A stretch of 33,060 nucleotides of DNA from Pelosinus fermentans. GTDB lineage: Bacteria > Bacillota > Negativicutes > DSM-13327. Each line of letters starts with the position of its first letter. The stretch's first letter is position 1. The stretch spans positions 1-33,060 of the forward strand of contig DJJR01000053.1 in NCBI GenBank assembly GCA_002434245.1, in the 5' to 3' direction. The notes beneath the pieces were generated by a model. It saw nothing but the letters and a program-made list of their open reading frames with translations, made no database searches and was not told where the DNA came from. The translations under genes were made by a program, and so were the position numbers. Shown here piece by piece: positions 1 to 9,564 of this stretch.

Positions 1-116
1 GTAACATAAGCAAATTGTGTTACATTAATATAAAAGTATTGGTTAAGTAGAGAATCTTTGACAAGCTAAAAGTCATTTTTAACAAATTTATTAAGGGGAT
101 AAGGTGGGAGAATTTT

Positions 117-1805
117 ATGCGGATATCAATTAGCAAGCAAATACTATTTGTATGTATCATGATCGTTATAGCTTTTACAGGGCTTAACGTGTATACATAT
201 TATGAAATTGACAATGTGAAAGATGGCTATGATAATGTGCTAAAGCGAAGCGTTCCTTTAGTAGTTGAGGTTAAGGATCTTAATATTGAATTAAATGTTC
301 AATCATCCCAAGTTCGAGGATATATTTTAACGATGAATCCTACATATATTCAAGGGTATGAAACCTCCAGAAAAAACATGGAGGCAACTTTGGTTAGCCT
401 GGAAAAGAAGTTAATTACACCTGAAGGCAAAGAACAGGTAGCTGCTCTTAGGGCAGCACTAGCTGAATATCATAAGGTCTCTGATCAAGGAATTAATGCT
501 CGTAAGACATTAGGCCAAGAGGAAGCCTTAAAAGCAGTAGCTGCTTCGGGAGCAAAAATCCAAGCTGCTGAGAAAAGTACGAGTGATACCGTAAAGTTCT
601 TAACCGAACGTATGGACCTTAGAATACAGCAGAATGTTGATGCAACGGAACATGTGCAGATGCTGCTTGGAATTTTAGATGTGATAATCTTGATCTTAGC
701 TTGCATTTTGGCCATCTTTTTAGCGCGGCGTATTTCCAAACCTCTTGGGAAAGTAGCTGCATCAGCCCAAAGTATCGCCGGCGGTGATTTGCGAGTGGTT
801 AATATTCAATATACTGCCAAAGATGAGATTGGCGATATGGTTCAAGCATTTACAGCTATGACTGATAATCTGCGCAATGTGGTAGGACAGGTGTCAAAAT
901 CGGCTGAGCAAGTAGCAGCAGCCAGTGAAGAATTAACAGCCAGTTCTGAGCAGTCCGCTCAGGCGGCAGGACAAGTTGCTGAAACGGTTACGAATGTAGC
1001 CAGCGGTGCATCCAGTCAACTGGTGACAGTAGACCAAACGGTTTCAGTCGTAGGGGATATGGCGTCAGCTATTACTCACATTGCTAACAATGCCAATCAG
1101 GTATCTGCAAAATCAGAGGAAACGGCTCAGGTGGCAAGTGATGGCGGAGAAGCAGTGAACCTGGCAACGAAACAAATGCAGATCATTGAAGAGTCTGTTA
1201 CCCAATCTGCACAAGTCGTACAGCAATTAGGGATAAGTTCGCAGCAGATTGGCGAAATTGTCGATGTCATCAGCGGCATTGCCGGGCAGACCAACTTATT
1301 GGCGCTTAACGCTGCTATAGAGGCAGCCAGAGCTGGCGAGCAAGGACGAGGTTTTGCAGTAGTAGCCGATGAAGTCCGAAAGCTAGCTGAGCAGTCTCAA
1401 GAAGCAGCGCAAAGAATCGCTGTCATTATCCGTGACATCCAAGCAGAGACTGGTAAAGCAGTAGCAGCTATGAATCAGGGAACGATTGAAGCATCCAAAG
1501 GCACAGAGATTATTACGAGTGCTGGTGAACGATTTCATGCTATTACTACAATGATTGAGCAGTTAAATGGCCAGATCCAGGATATTGGTACAGCTGCTGA
1601 GAAACTTTCCATTTCCAGCGGTGATGTTGTTTCTTCTGTAGATAGTGTGAAAAGCATAGCAGGTAATACAGCAGGAGATACCCAGACCATTTCGGCGGCA
1701 ACAGAAGAACAATCTGCTTCTATGGAGGAAATTGCATCTTCCAGCCAAGCCTTAGCTAGTATGGCAAACGAATTGCAAGTGGTTGTTTCTCAATTTCGCC
1801 TATAA
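117..1805 (+). CDS. Methyl-accepting chemotaxis protein
   Basis: This is a membrane chemoreceptor of 562 residues that would pass an external signal to a CheA/CheW array. A first membrane helix spans about residues 8-27 and a helical outer domain of about 150 residues follows, probably a four-helix bundle. The second membrane helix is at about 183-203, a HAMP domain at 204-256, and the long cytoplasmic coiled coil runs to the end. The highly conserved hairpin tip is intact at about 385-425 ([18 protein letters not shown], then [11 protein letters not shown]). There is no C-terminal CheR-tethering pentapeptide; the protein ends in QFRL. The ATG is preceded by a GGTGGGAG ribosome-binding site. 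The gene is monocistronic, being followed by an intrinsic terminator. Its ligand cannot be read from the sequence. Confidence 0.95.
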   Translation: MRISISKQILFVCIMIVIAFTGLNVYTYYEIDNVKDGYDNVLKRSVPLVVEVKDLNIELNVQSSQVRGYILTMNPTYIQGYETSRKNMEATLVSLEKKLITPEGKEQVAALRAALAEYHKVSDQGINARKTLGQEEALKAVAASGAKIQAAEKSTSDTVKFLTERMDLRIQQNVDATEHVQMLLGILDVIILILACILAIFLARRISKPLGKVAASAQSIAGGDLRVVNIQYTAKDEIGDMVQAFTAMTDNLRNVVGQVSKSAEQVAAASEELTASSEQSAQAAGQVAETVTNVASGASSQLVTVDQTVSVVGDMASAITHIANNANQVSAKSEETAQVASDGGEAVNLATKQMQIIEESVTQSAQVVQQLGISSQQIGEIVDVISGIAGQTNLLALNAAIEAARAGEQGRGFAVVADEVRKLAEQSQEAAQRIAVIIRDIQAETGKAVAAMNQGTIEASKGTEIITSAGERFHAITTMIEQLNGQIQDIGTAAEKLSISSGDVVSSVDSVKSIAGNTAGDTQTISAATEEQSASMEEIASSSQALASMANELQVVVSQFRL

Positions 1806-1848
1806 GTAAAAATTGGAGGATGACTTCTTAAATAAGGTTTTATCCTAG

Positions 1849-1890
1849 CTAGGTACCTTTCTCATGAGGAATAGGTGCCTAGTTTTTCTT
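1849..1890 (+). terminator. Intrinsic terminator after the first chemoreceptor
   Basis: A 10-bp stem pairs 1849-1858 (CTAGGTACCT) with 1873-1882 (AGGTGCCTAG), with one G-U pair. It is followed by TTTTTCTT. It lies 44 nt after the stop codon of the receptor and ends that transcript. Confidence 0.85.
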
Positions 1891-2161
1891 ATGCCCTAAA
1901 AGTATAATTTGCTTCAAGGACAACGTTAAACACAGCGACTGTGTTTCAAAATGGCTATGTTTTAAAGGGGCGTCAGTCTTTTTCTTATTGCTTAGTCCGG
2001 TTTGCAGGAAATTATGTAGGTAGTAGTCGAATTTCTTAAATTAGAATTGTAAGAGTGTGATTCTAATAATAATGGAAGCATAAATTGCCTCTCGGGACAA
2101 CATTATGCTTCTATTCATGTATAGCTGTCACATTATATTTTTTATTACAAGGAGATCTTAA
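1891..2161. other. Intergenic region with small hairpins upstream of yibE/F-like gene
   Basis: No gene is visible here. Three short inverted repeats are present: 1928-1946 (8-bp arms around CGA), 2041-2066 (7-bp arms) and 2075-2111 (9-bp arms GAAGCATAA/TTATGCTTC). None is followed by a clear T-tract. The stretch AACGTTAAACACAG at 1922-1935 matches the start of the hairpin repeat at 22105 in 13 of 14 positions, so it may be a collapsed remnant of that repeat. The ribosome-binding site of the next gene, AAGGAGA, is at its end. Confidence 0.45.
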
Positions 2162-3283
2162 ATGAAATTAAGACGTATTTTTCCCAGCTATATTTTAGTC
2201 GCTTTCATAGCCTGTTTACTTTTTGGCACCCTGCCCGTTCTAGGGGCAGGAAGTAATGCGGAATCCATTGAGTATGTAAATGGCGTAGTATTGACTATAC
2301 AATCTTTAGATGTCACACCCAATAAAAAAGTAGGTATCAGCAGTAAAAGTTTAGTTACAGTCCTGCTCACGTCAGGAGCGGAGTCTGGTAAACAAGTGCA
2401 AAGCATTAATTATATTACGAATCAGCCTTTATTTGATATCATTCCCAGCCCTGGCGATAAGATTATTCTTGCTGTGAGTGAAGTGCAGAATGAAAAACAG
2501 TATCATATTGCTGATTATAATCGTCTTTTTCCTACGTATGTCCTGGTTGGTCTCTTTGTTTTATCTTTATTAATTCTAGGGAAGACTATAGGTATCAAAA
2601 CAATTTTTGTTATTTGTTTTTCGGTGGTCGTTATTCTTAAAGGTATGGTACCTTTAATCTTAAATTATCATTGGAATTTTATCATTGCTACGATGCTTGT
2701 TTGTGCAGTGATTACAGCCATTACTCAAATCACCATTAGCGGCTGGAATGCAAAGACCTGGGGTGCTATTTTAGGAACCGTTGGTGGCGTACTTATCGCT
2801 GGTGTATTGGCTGCCATTTCGATTTCCTGGATGCATCTGACTGGGCTGGATAGTGAAGAAGCAATGATGCTAAAGGTGACGACCCTCAACTTTATGAACT
2901 TTCAAGAGGTACTATTTGCAGGCATTATTTTAGGATCATTAGGTGCTGTTATGGATGTTACCATATCCATTGCGTCGACTCAGTACGAGATCAAGCAGTC
3001 TTGTCCTCATTATGGTTTTGCTGAAATATTCAACTCTGGTATCAATGTTGGGCGCGATGTTATGGGAACGATGGCAAATACCTTGATTTTGGCTTATACT
3101 GGCAGCTCCTTGCCTCTGATATTTTTGATTGCGTCACAAGATAATGTATCATTCATGCGAATTATGAACTTGAACATTGTCGCAACAGAGATCACAAGAG
3201 CCCTCACGGGAAGCATAGGGCTTATTTGCTCCATACCCTTAACAGCGATTATTACAGCATTTCTTTTGAGTCGAAAGTCATGA
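2162..3283 (+). CDS. YibE/F-family membrane protein
   Basis: This 373-residue protein resembles the YibE/F family of bacterial multi-pass membrane proteins of unknown function, sometimes proposed as exporters. It begins with a signal-like hydrophobic segment (about residues 8-29). An extracytoplasmic domain of about 90 residues follows and ends in YNRLFPTYVLVG. Then come about seven membrane helices from residue 121 onward, beginning LVGLFVLSLLILG. The conserved stretch GAVMDVTISIAS near residue 261 and the TNTLILAYTGSSLPL-like segment near 302-316 (here ANTLILAYTGSSLPL) are typical of the family. The ATG follows an AAGGAGA site. It stands alone: a terminator lies upstream and a new promoter and riboswitch lie downstream. 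The family call is firm; the transported substrate is unknown. Confidence 0.8.
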   Translation: MKLRRIFPSYILVAFIACLLFGTLPVLGAGSNAESIEYVNGVVLTIQSLDVTPNKKVGISSKSLVTVLLTSGAESGKQVQSINYITNQPLFDIIPSPGDKIILAVSEVQNEKQYHIADYNRLFPTYVLVGLFVLSLLILGKTIGIKTIFVICFSVVVILKGMVPLILNYHWNFIIATMLVCAVITAITQITISGWNAKTWGAILGTVGGVLIAGVLAAISISWMHLTGLDSEEAMMLKVTTLNFMNFQEVLFAGIILGSLGAVMDVTISIASTQYEIKQSCPHYGFAEIFNSGINVGRDVMGTMANTLILAYTGSSLPLIFLIASQDNVSFMRIMNLNIVATEITRALTGSIGLICSIPLTAIITAFLLSRKS

Positions 3284-3315
3284 TATACCCTTAATGCTAA
3301 CAATCATGGGAGATG

Positions 3316-3344
3316 TTGACAGTTTATGTAATATAATGTAATAT
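3316..3344 (+). promoter_or_regulatory. Sigma-A promoter for the riboswitch-controlled chemoreceptor
   Basis: A perfect -35 TTGACA at 3316-3321 is separated by 17 nt from a TAATAT -10 element at 3339-3344. The predicted start is about 3351, some 12 nt before the first paired base of the c-di-GMP aptamer, which fits a leader transcript. Confidence 0.7.
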
Positions 3345-3362
3345 TGAGTAGAAAAATATATT

Positions 3363-3436
3363 GGCAAACTTATCAAAAGATAAGGACGCAAAGCCATGGG
3401 TCTAAGGGAAATATCCTATGATTGCCAGGTTGCCGA
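3363..3436 (+). promoter_or_regulatory. c-di-GMP-I (GEMM-I) riboswitch aptamer
   Basis: The sequence carries the hallmark conserved segments of the GEMM-I class: GGACGCAAAGCCATGGGTC at 3383-3401 and GCCAGGTTGCCGA at 3424-3436. The closing P1 helix pairs GGCAA at 3363-3367 with TTGCC at 3430-3434. One internal helix is formed by ACTTATC/GATAAGG around 3368-3385 and the second by AGGGAAATATCCT. This class binds cyclic di-GMP, and motility and chemotaxis genes are among its known targets. It lies between a good promoter and the chemoreceptor at 3519. Confidence 0.93.
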
Positions 3437-3457
3437 TTCAATGTAGAATTGTAATTA

Positions 3458-3490
3458 GCACCAGTGCATCTTGGCCTGGTGTTATATTTT
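3458..3490 (+). terminator. Expression-platform terminator of the c-di-GMP riboswitch
   Basis: CACCAG at 3459-3464 pairs with CTGGTG at 3476-3481, followed by TTATATTTTT, an interrupted U-tract. CCTGG at 3475-3479 can alternatively pair with CCAGG at 3425-3429 inside the aptamer. Ligand binding would block that alternative, so the arrangement predicts an off-switch. The stem is short, so the strength of termination is uncertain. Confidence 0.6.
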
Positions 3491-3518
3491 TACATTTATA
3501 TTATTTTAGGAGGTTGGC

Positions 3519-5225
3519 GTGAAGCTAAAGGTTAAGGGGAAAATACTTGCAATTATCTTAATAATATCAATAGCAACACTTTTAGTTGGTTCTATAGGAT
3601 ATTATTATACTAACACGATGAGTAACGAAATGAAAATTATGTATAGTGAAAATCTGTTGTCGATTAAGAGGTTAAATGAAACACGACATAACTTTAGAGC
3701 CGTCCATGGAATGATTTTGGAAATGATTTTTGGTAATCTCGATAAAGCAAGAGAAGATGCCTTAGTCACGCAGATGAAATCTTTATCGGCAGAAACAGAC
3801 CAAACATTAAAGGCATATGAAAGTCAAAATTTGGGGTCCTTCGAACGGGAAAAGTTAGTAGTGCTAAAAGAAGCAATCGGTCAATATAGAACAGAGCGTC
3901 AAAAGGCTATCGAATTATCTCAGCAAGGGCGCAAGCAGGAAGCATATGTTTACTTCACCCAGCAGGCGGCCGGCAAATTGGAAATTGTTAATTCGACTCT
4001 TAAAGAGTTAGCTGACTTCATGTCAGACAAAAGTGAAAAGGCGAATCGTATGGGGCAAGAGTATGCTGGATTTGCGGGAATCGTTATTTTCACATTAACA
4101 GGATTTTTTGTTTTACTCTGCTTGTTCTTAGGCTGGCGATTATCCAATACAATTGCCAGACGGTTAAAATCCGTTTGCATGTTTCTAAATGAGATCGAAA
4201 AAGGAAATCTTGGTGTAGAGAATATTAATGTGGTAGACCAGGATGAAATTGGTGATATTGGGGTTGGATTAAATAGCATGGCTGGCAGCTTGCAGCGCTT
4301 GGTGCGCCAGGTCGCATCTTCATCTGAGCAAGTTGCTGCCTCGTCAGAAGAACTGACAGCAAGCGCAGAGCAATCGGCTCAAGCTACGAATCAAGTAGCA
4401 GCGACGATTAGTGAAGTAGCACAGGGGGCTGAGCAGCAGGCAAGTGCAGTGAATGTTACGACTGTTGTAGTGCAGCAGCTTTTTGCAGGCATTGAGAAAG
4501 TTGCCGAGAATTCAGCAATCATAAGTGGCGTATCCGATCAAACCTCTAAAGCTACCCAAGATGGTACCCAAGCCGTAAATGCGGCAATTAGTCAGATGGA
4601 AATTGTAGAGAAAACGGTGACTAAGTCAGCTCAAGTGGTGACGAGATTGGGAGAACGATCCAAAGAAATTGGACAGATTGTCGATACGATATCGGGAATT
4701 TCTGCTCAAACTAATCTTCTAGCGCTAAATGCTGCTATAGAAGCTGCACGGGCAGGTGAACATGGCAGGGGCTTTGCTGTTGTTGCTGAGGAAGTTCGTA
4801 AGTTGGCAGAGCAGTCCCAAGAAGCCGCCAAGAAAATTGCCGATTTAATTACGGAAACCCAATCGGATACCGAAGAAGCAGTGGTTGCGATGGAGGAAGG
4901 CAGCCATGAGGTTAATGTAGGAGCACAAGTGGTTAATACCGCAGGGCAAGCTTTTAGGGATATATCAGCACTCATTGATCAATTAGCGATGCATATCAAG
5001 GAGACTTCAACGTCTATTGAAGAAATGGCTTCCGGCAGTAAGCAGATTGTGGAATCGGTACATGACATTGACACGATTAGTCAAGAAACGGTTGGCAGGA
5101 CACAAATCGTATCTGCCGCCACAGAAGAGCAGTCGGCATCTATGGAAGAAATCGCTGCATCCAGCCAAGCATTAGCTAAAATGGCAGAAGAACTTCAAGG
5201 GATTGTTAGACAATTTAAAATGTAG
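3519..5225 (+). CDS. Methyl-accepting chemotaxis protein under c-di-GMP riboswitch control
   Basis: This 568-residue chemoreceptor has a membrane helix at about 9-29 and an outer four-helix-bundle-type sensor (about 31-182) containing the RLNETRHNFRAVHGMI segment typical of 4HB_MCP domains. The second membrane helix is at about 184-206, followed by HAMP and a long signalling coiled coil. The tip is canonical: [18 protein letters not shown], then [18 protein letters not shown]. Translation starts at GTG 3519 behind TAGGAGGT. Its leader carries the c-di-GMP riboswitch and terminator, so receptor abundance should follow cellular c-di-GMP. It shares the C-terminal signature ([15 protein letters not shown]) with the receptor at 117, so the two probably come from one expanded family. 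The ligand is unknown. Confidence 0.95.
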   Translation: MKLKVKGKILAIILIISIATLLVGSIGYYYTNTMSNEMKIMYSENLLSIKRLNETRHNFRAVHGMILEMIFGNLDKAREDALVTQMKSLSAETDQTLKAYESQNLGSFEREKLVVLKEAIGQYRTERQKAIELSQQGRKQEAYVYFTQQAAGKLEIVNSTLKELADFMSDKSEKANRMGQEYAGFAGIVIFTLTGFFVLLCLFLGWRLSNTIARRLKSVCMFLNEIEKGNLGVENINVVDQDEIGDIGVGLNSMAGSLQRLVRQVASSSEQVAASSEELTASAEQSAQATNQVAATISEVAQGAEQQASAVNVTTVVVQQLFAGIEKVAENSAIISGVSDQTSKATQDGTQAVNAAISQMEIVEKTVTKSAQVVTRLGERSKEIGQIVDTISGISAQTNLLALNAAIEAARAGEHGRGFAVVAEEVRKLAEQSQEAAKKIADLITETQSDTEEAVVAMEEGSHEVNVGAQVVNTAGQAFRDISALIDQLAMHIKETSTSIEEMASGSKQIVESVHDIDTISQETVGRTQIVSAATEEQSASMEEIAASSQALAKMAEELQGIVRQFKM

Positions 5226-5264
5226 AAATCTACCTGAATAGCAAACCTTTCTATAATACAAAGA

Positions 5265-5302
5265 CCCTACAGAGAGACTTTTTTAGTGTCTGCTCTGTAG
5301 GG
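5265..5302 (+). terminator. Hairpin terminator after the second chemoreceptor
   Basis: CCCTACAGAG at 5265-5274 pairs perfectly with CTCTGTAGGG at 5293-5302, with further AGAC/GTCT pairing inside. No T-run follows directly; the nearest is at about 5322. It is probably a transcript end. The rest of the 5226-5519 gap shows no gene or recognised promoter. Confidence 0.55.
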
Positions 5303-5519
5303 GATATTATATTAGAGAGGTTTTTTTATTATTTACTCATGAACACTTGTGATTTACATGGTAAAGCATGATTTCCTTGATTTTTTGACTAAATCTCTTT
5401 AGAGTAGAAGGCAAGACAAATCATAATAAGATCTAGCGGAGTAAGGCGAATCATTATATAGTAGTAAGACAACTGTGAGTATAGAGCCGAAGATAATTTT
5501 AATAATAGGGTGAGATCAA

Positions 5520-6500
5520 ATGAAAGTATTAATCATTGATGATGAAAAAAGCATTCGCACCATCCTTTCAGAAATGGTACAGCAATGGGGATATGAAGTG
5601 ATCCTTGCTGCTGATGGTGAAAGTGGATGGAAGATATTCCAGATTATTAATGAGCCTGTTATTGTGCTCTTAGACTGGATTATGCCCGGTATAGATGGAG
5701 TGGAGCTATGTAAGAGGATAAAACAAGGCACAAAAACGTCCCATACGTATGTCATTATGCTGACGGCAAGAAGAAGCGATATAGAAGATATGGTTATTGG
5801 CTTTGATGCCGGAGCAGATGATTTTTTGACTAAGCCAATTGATCCAAGAGAACTGAGTTGCCGATTGTCCGTTGGCAGCCGTATTTTAAGTTATCAATAT
5901 GAATTAGAGCAGCGCAATGCCACCTTATACGAGACTACACGAGTGATGGAAAATATTATGCGGGAGTTACAGACTGTAAATGGAAAGTTAAAAGATCTTT
6001 CTATGGAAGATGAAGTTACAGGTATTGCCAATAGACGATGTTTGGAAAACTATTTGGCTAAAGAGTGGTGGCACGCATTACGAGAGAAAAAAATAATGAC
6101 ATTTATCATGATTGATGTAGACTATTTCAAGCTTTATAATGATACCTATGGACATCTGGCAGGAGATGAATGCCTAAAAAAAGTTGCAGCAGTATTGGAT
6201 CATAGTGTAAAACGCAATTCAGATATAAAGGCACGTTATGGTGGTGAAGAATTTGCAGTTGTTTTGTATGCTGCGGATTATGCTGGAGGACAAAAGATTG
6301 CCGAAAAAATCAGGTTAGCTGTTGAAGAGCAGCAGATACCTCATAGTGCATCTGCAATTAGTTCCTATGTTACGATTAGTTTAGGTGTTGCCACAATGAT
6401 GCCAGATCCCGATTCCTCTTATGAAATGTTGATTAAGAAAGCTGATGATGCGTTATATCGGGCGAAGCGTGAAGGCAGAAATAGATGGATTGCTGTTTGA
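5520..6500 (+). CDS. Response regulator fused to a GGDEF diguanylate cyclase
   Basis: This 326-residue protein would make cyclic di-GMP from two GTP when its receiver is phosphorylated, presumably by the CheA encoded next. The receiver domain (about 1-122) has the acidic pair D7-D8, the phospho-acceptor D52 in LLDWIMPGIDG, and the KP dipeptide in LTKPIDPREL. A coiled linker (about 125-160) leads to a GGDEF domain with the active-site motif RYGGEEF. An RNSD sequence five residues before GGEEF is the RxxD inhibitory site, so product feedback is expected. The layout matches WspR/PleD-like cyclases. The ATG follows AGGGTGAG. It is the first gene of the chemosensory operon, with 19 nt to cheA. Confidence 0.93.
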   Translation: MKVLIIDDEKSIRTILSEMVQQWGYEVILAADGESGWKIFQIINEPVIVLLDWIMPGIDGVELCKRIKQGTKTSHTYVIMLTARRSDIEDMVIGFDAGADDFLTKPIDPRELSCRLSVGSRILSYQYELEQRNATLYETTRVMENIMRELQTVNGKLKDLSMEDEVTGIANRRCLENYLAKEWWHALREKKIMTFIMIDVDYFKLYNDTYGHLAGDECLKKVAAVLDHSVKRNSDIKARYGGEEFAVVLYAADYAGGQKIAEKIRLAVEEQQIPHSASAISSYVTISLGVATMMPDPDSSYEMLIKKADDALYRAKREGRNRWIAV

Positions 6501-6519
6501 CTTAGGAAGAGGTGGTAGC

Positions 6520-9066
6520 ATGCTGAAGGATGAAAAACTGATTCAGGAATTTGTTGTAGAAGCAAAAGAACATGTAGAAAAGATAGAGTCAGGACTGCTG
6601 TCCTTTGAACAAAAAGAGTATGATGAAAATGTGATCAATGCAATTTTTCGCTCGGCCCATAATATTAAAGGGACAGCAGGTTTCTTTGGCTTTCAGAAAA
6701 TCGTTGAATTATCTCATGCCATGGAAAGTGTACTGGGAAAGATACGGAGCAGGGAACTTGCTCTCACATTTGACATCGTAGATGCATTATTAATGGCTAA
6801 TGATGAGCTGCGGGAACTATTAGATCATATCACTATAAGTGAAGAACGAGACATTGCTTCTTTGGTAAAAAGGCTGCAGCATATTTATATAAGTGGAAAG
6901 GAAGCTCAGCTGATTGAACCATTAGATGCTGGGGATGAGATCTTCATACCTGAAATACCCCAAAAAGCAGTAAAGAAGCATAAAGATGATGCCGATAACA
7001 AGATGATTATTGAATTGGGAAAGAAAGGCCATAAAATATATAAATATGTACATGCACTTGATTCTCAACAGAGTGATGTAGAGCGATTTTCTACCAATAT
7101 GTCAAAGAGTATTCAGTCTATTGGAACCATCTTGAACAGTTATATTCGAAATAAGAATTCTTTTGGGAACATGATCATATTTTTGTTTAGTACTGTACTG
7201 GAAAAAGAACTTGCAATCATGGCAATTGGTGCCAATGCAAGAGAGATTGAGGAGCTTTCCATTTCTACTCAAAGTGCAGAAATTTTTCAACTATTGTCGG
7301 AAACAGAAGAAAAATCAGCTTATCCTAAAGAAGAGAGACTGCTTAACACTAAGCAGAAGGCTTTAGATTTTTCAGAAGAAAAAATTAAAAATGATTTGGT
7401 TGAAGAACGGATTAAAGTGGATGTTGCTTTACTTAATAATCTAGTAAATTTGTCTAGTGAAATGGTACTGGCAAGAAATCAATTGCTGCGATTATTAGAA
7501 TCACATGTGGACGGAATACCGGGTATTCGTGCTGTTTTACAAAAGATTGATCATACCACCACCGAAATGCAAGAAAAGATTATGCGTACGCGGATGCAGC
7601 CCATTTCCATTTTATTTCATTCCATTCCACGTTTAGTACGTGATCTGTCAAAGAAATTGGGGAAAAGCCTTACACTAAAAATGGAAGGAAAGGAAGTGGA
7701 AATGGATAAATCCATCCTGGAAGGATTGATCGATCCATTTACCCATCTAATACGTAATGCATTAGATCACGGCATAGAAAAGCCTGAGAGGCGAAAGGCT
7801 TTAGGGAAAGATCCTACTGCAATGATCGAGATAAAAGCTCGGCACGAAGGCGGCCGGGTGATTATCGATATCATGGATGATGGAGCAGGAATTGATATAG
7901 AGAAGGTTAAGCAGCAAGCTTTGCAAGAAGGGCTGATTGGACAAGATGAAGCAATGGATATCAGTGATAGTAAAATGGCAGAATTAGTCTTCTCACCAGG
8001 TTTTTCAACCGTCTCCCAGGTAAGTGATATTTCAGGCCGGGGCGTAGGTTTGGATGTGGTCCGATCGAATATTGAAAAGTTTGGCGGTATTGTAGAGCTG
8101 CATACCTTAAAAGGAAAAGGAACAACCTTTCGTTTGCTGCTGCCTTTAACCTTAGCGATTATACCTTCTCTTATTTTAGCAGTTGGCAAGCATAACTTTG
8201 CTTTGCCTCAGACTCATTTACAGGAAATTGTGCGAATCGTAGATGGAAAAGAGACAGGGAGATTGCAGTGGATTCAAGAGCGAAGAGTACTGCAGCTGCG
8301 TGGGAAATTGGTTCCCATTGTTCACCTTGCGGATGTGATTGGTTTGGAAAAAAACTTCGAAGCAACAAGCCCTATTACACGAATTCTGATTATAAAAATT
8401 GCCAGAAGAACCTTTGGTATCATTGTTGATGCCATTCATGGTCAGGAAGAACTTTTAGTAAAGCCCATGCCTAATCATTTAAAAGAAGTGAAAGTGTACT
8501 CAGGAGTAACGATCTTAGGTGATGGCAGTATTGCCATGGTTTTGGATGTTGACGGAATTGCCAGTATGGGGAATTTGGTGTTTTCCGAAGAAGGGGTGGA
8601 AAGTTCTCAATCGGAAGTGGTATCATTAGAGAACCAAATACAAGAGATGCAGTATTTATTGCTATTTCAATGTTCCGGACCGGAGATACTTGGTCTGCAT
8701 TTGTCCATGATCGCAAGGGTTAACGAAATCAGCCCTCACCAGATCGAAGAGGTTGGGAATAAACAATACTATAATTCTCAAGGAAATATCATGCAATTAA
8801 TCCGATTGGAACAGTATCTGCCAGTTGCTTCTAAAGAACAATCAGGTGAGAAAATGTATGTGATTACACCTAAAGGGAATAACCTTTCCTTAGGTCTTCT
8901 GGTAAGAGCAATAAAGGATACCGTACAAGTGGATTCCTTGATGGTAAAAGAGGATATCCAAGGAAAAGGACTATTAGGATCCACGATCATCAATGAAAAA
9001 ATCGTGCTGTTAGTGGATTTGCATGAAATCGTTGAGATGAGTGTCCGGAACAGTATACCCAATTGA
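6520..9066 (+). CDS. cheA: Chemotaxis histidine kinase CheA with two CheW-like domains
   Basis: CheA phosphorylates itself and passes phosphate to response regulators under receptor control. I chose ATG 6520 (AGGTGG site 5 nt upstream, then MLKDEKLIQEF), which leaves 848 residues; an upstream in-frame ATG at 6445 lies inside the previous gene. The HPt domain carries the phospho-histidine H47 in RSAHNIKGTAG. A divergent P2-like region covers about 165-255 and the dimerisation helices about 300-370. The ATPase domain has the N box (RNALDHG, about 412), MDDGAG (about 452) and GRGVGLDVV (about 506). A CheW-like P5 domain (about 545-690) is followed by a second CheW-like domain to the C-terminus, which is unusual for the standard flagellar CheA and closer to alternative chemosensory systems. 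Confidence 0.95.
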   Translation: MLKDEKLIQEFVVEAKEHVEKIESGLLSFEQKEYDENVINAIFRSAHNIKGTAGFFGFQKIVELSHAMESVLGKIRSRELALTFDIVDALLMANDELRELLDHITISEERDIASLVKRLQHIYISGKEAQLIEPLDAGDEIFIPEIPQKAVKKHKDDADNKMIIELGKKGHKIYKYVHALDSQQSDVERFSTNMSKSIQSIGTILNSYIRNKNSFGNMIIFLFSTVLEKELAIMAIGANAREIEELSISTQSAEIFQLLSETEEKSAYPKEERLLNTKQKALDFSEEKIKNDLVEERIKVDVALLNNLVNLSSEMVLARNQLLRLLESHVDGIPGIRAVLQKIDHTTTEMQEKIMRTRMQPISILFHSIPRLVRDLSKKLGKSLTLKMEGKEVEMDKSILEGLIDPFTHLIRNALDHGIEKPERRKALGKDPTAMIEIKARHEGGRVIIDIMDDGAGIDIEKVKQQALQEGLIGQDEAMDISDSKMAELVFSPGFSTVSQVSDISGRGVGLDVVRSNIEKFGGIVELHTLKGKGTTFRLLLPLTLAIIPSLILAVGKHNFALPQTHLQEIVRIVDGKETGRLQWIQERRVLQLRGKLVPIVHLADVIGLEKNFEATSPITRILIIKIARRTFGIIVDAIHGQEELLVKPMPNHLKEVKVYSGVTILGDGSIAMVLDVDGIASMGNLVFSEEGVESSQSEVVSLENQIQEMQYLLLFQCSGPEILGLHLSMIARVNEISPHQIEEVGNKQYYNSQGNIMQLIRLEQYLPVASKEQSGEKMYVITPKGNNLSLGLLVRAIKDTVQVDSLMVKEDIQGKGLLGSTIINEKIVLLVDLHEIVEMSVRNSIPN

Positions 9067-9109
9067 AATTTGATAAGGCAGATGTGCAAGTTCTAAGAGG
9101 AGAATTTTC

Positions 9110-9538
9110 ATGACAGGAAAAATTTTGACCTTCTATCTTGGTGGTAGTTTGTTCGGCATTGATATAGTGTTTGCTAAAGAAATTAATCGAAATGTCAAGT
9201 ATACGACTGTTCCAGGGGGGGCACCCCACGTAGTAGGTCTTCTGAATTTGCGTGGGCAAGTGGTGACTTTATTTCACTTAGCCCAGATATTACATTTAAA
9301 TCAGAAGCAAGAAGATAAGCAAACAAAATGCATAATTCTAAAAGGGCTTTTTCAGGGAGATCATATAGGTTTTTTTATTGAAAAACTGGCAGAAGTGATT
9401 GATATAACACCCGATATGTGCGAAATGCCGCCAGCAAATATAAAGAATCTGCAAGGACGATTTATATCGGAAATAGTAAAGTATAATAAAGAAATTATTA
9501 TACTGTTAGATATAAATAAAATATTTGATGCGATATAA
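9110..9538 (+). CDS. cheW: CheW adaptor protein
   Basis: This 142-residue protein is a single CheW domain that couples receptors to CheA at the membrane. It starts [19 protein letters not shown], matching the first beta strands of CheW. It contains the conserved [18 protein letters not shown] segment at about residues 42-59 and ends with an [10 protein letters not shown] strand. The length is near the usual 140-160. The start has an AGAGGAG site. It lies 43 nt after cheA and 26 nt before the third receptor, so it is part of the same operon. Confidence 0.93.
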   Translation: MTGKILTFYLGGSLFGIDIVFAKEINRNVKYTTVPGGAPHVVGLLNLRGQVVTLFHLAQILHLNQKQEDKQTKCIILKGLFQGDHIGFFIEKLAEVIDITPDMCEMPPANIKNLQGRFISEIVKYNKEIIILLDINKIFDAI

Positions 9539-9564
9539 ATGGAACATGGGAAGGAGAAAAAGGC

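Noticed and set aside
1..23. Inverted repeat GTAACA/TGTTAC at the window edge
   Set aside because: Only 6-bp arms with an 11-nt spacer in A/T-rich DNA; no supporting context.
58..86. Promoter before the first chemoreceptor
   Set aside because: TTGACA is perfect at 58-63 but no acceptable -10 element lies at 16-18 nt; not strong enough to list.
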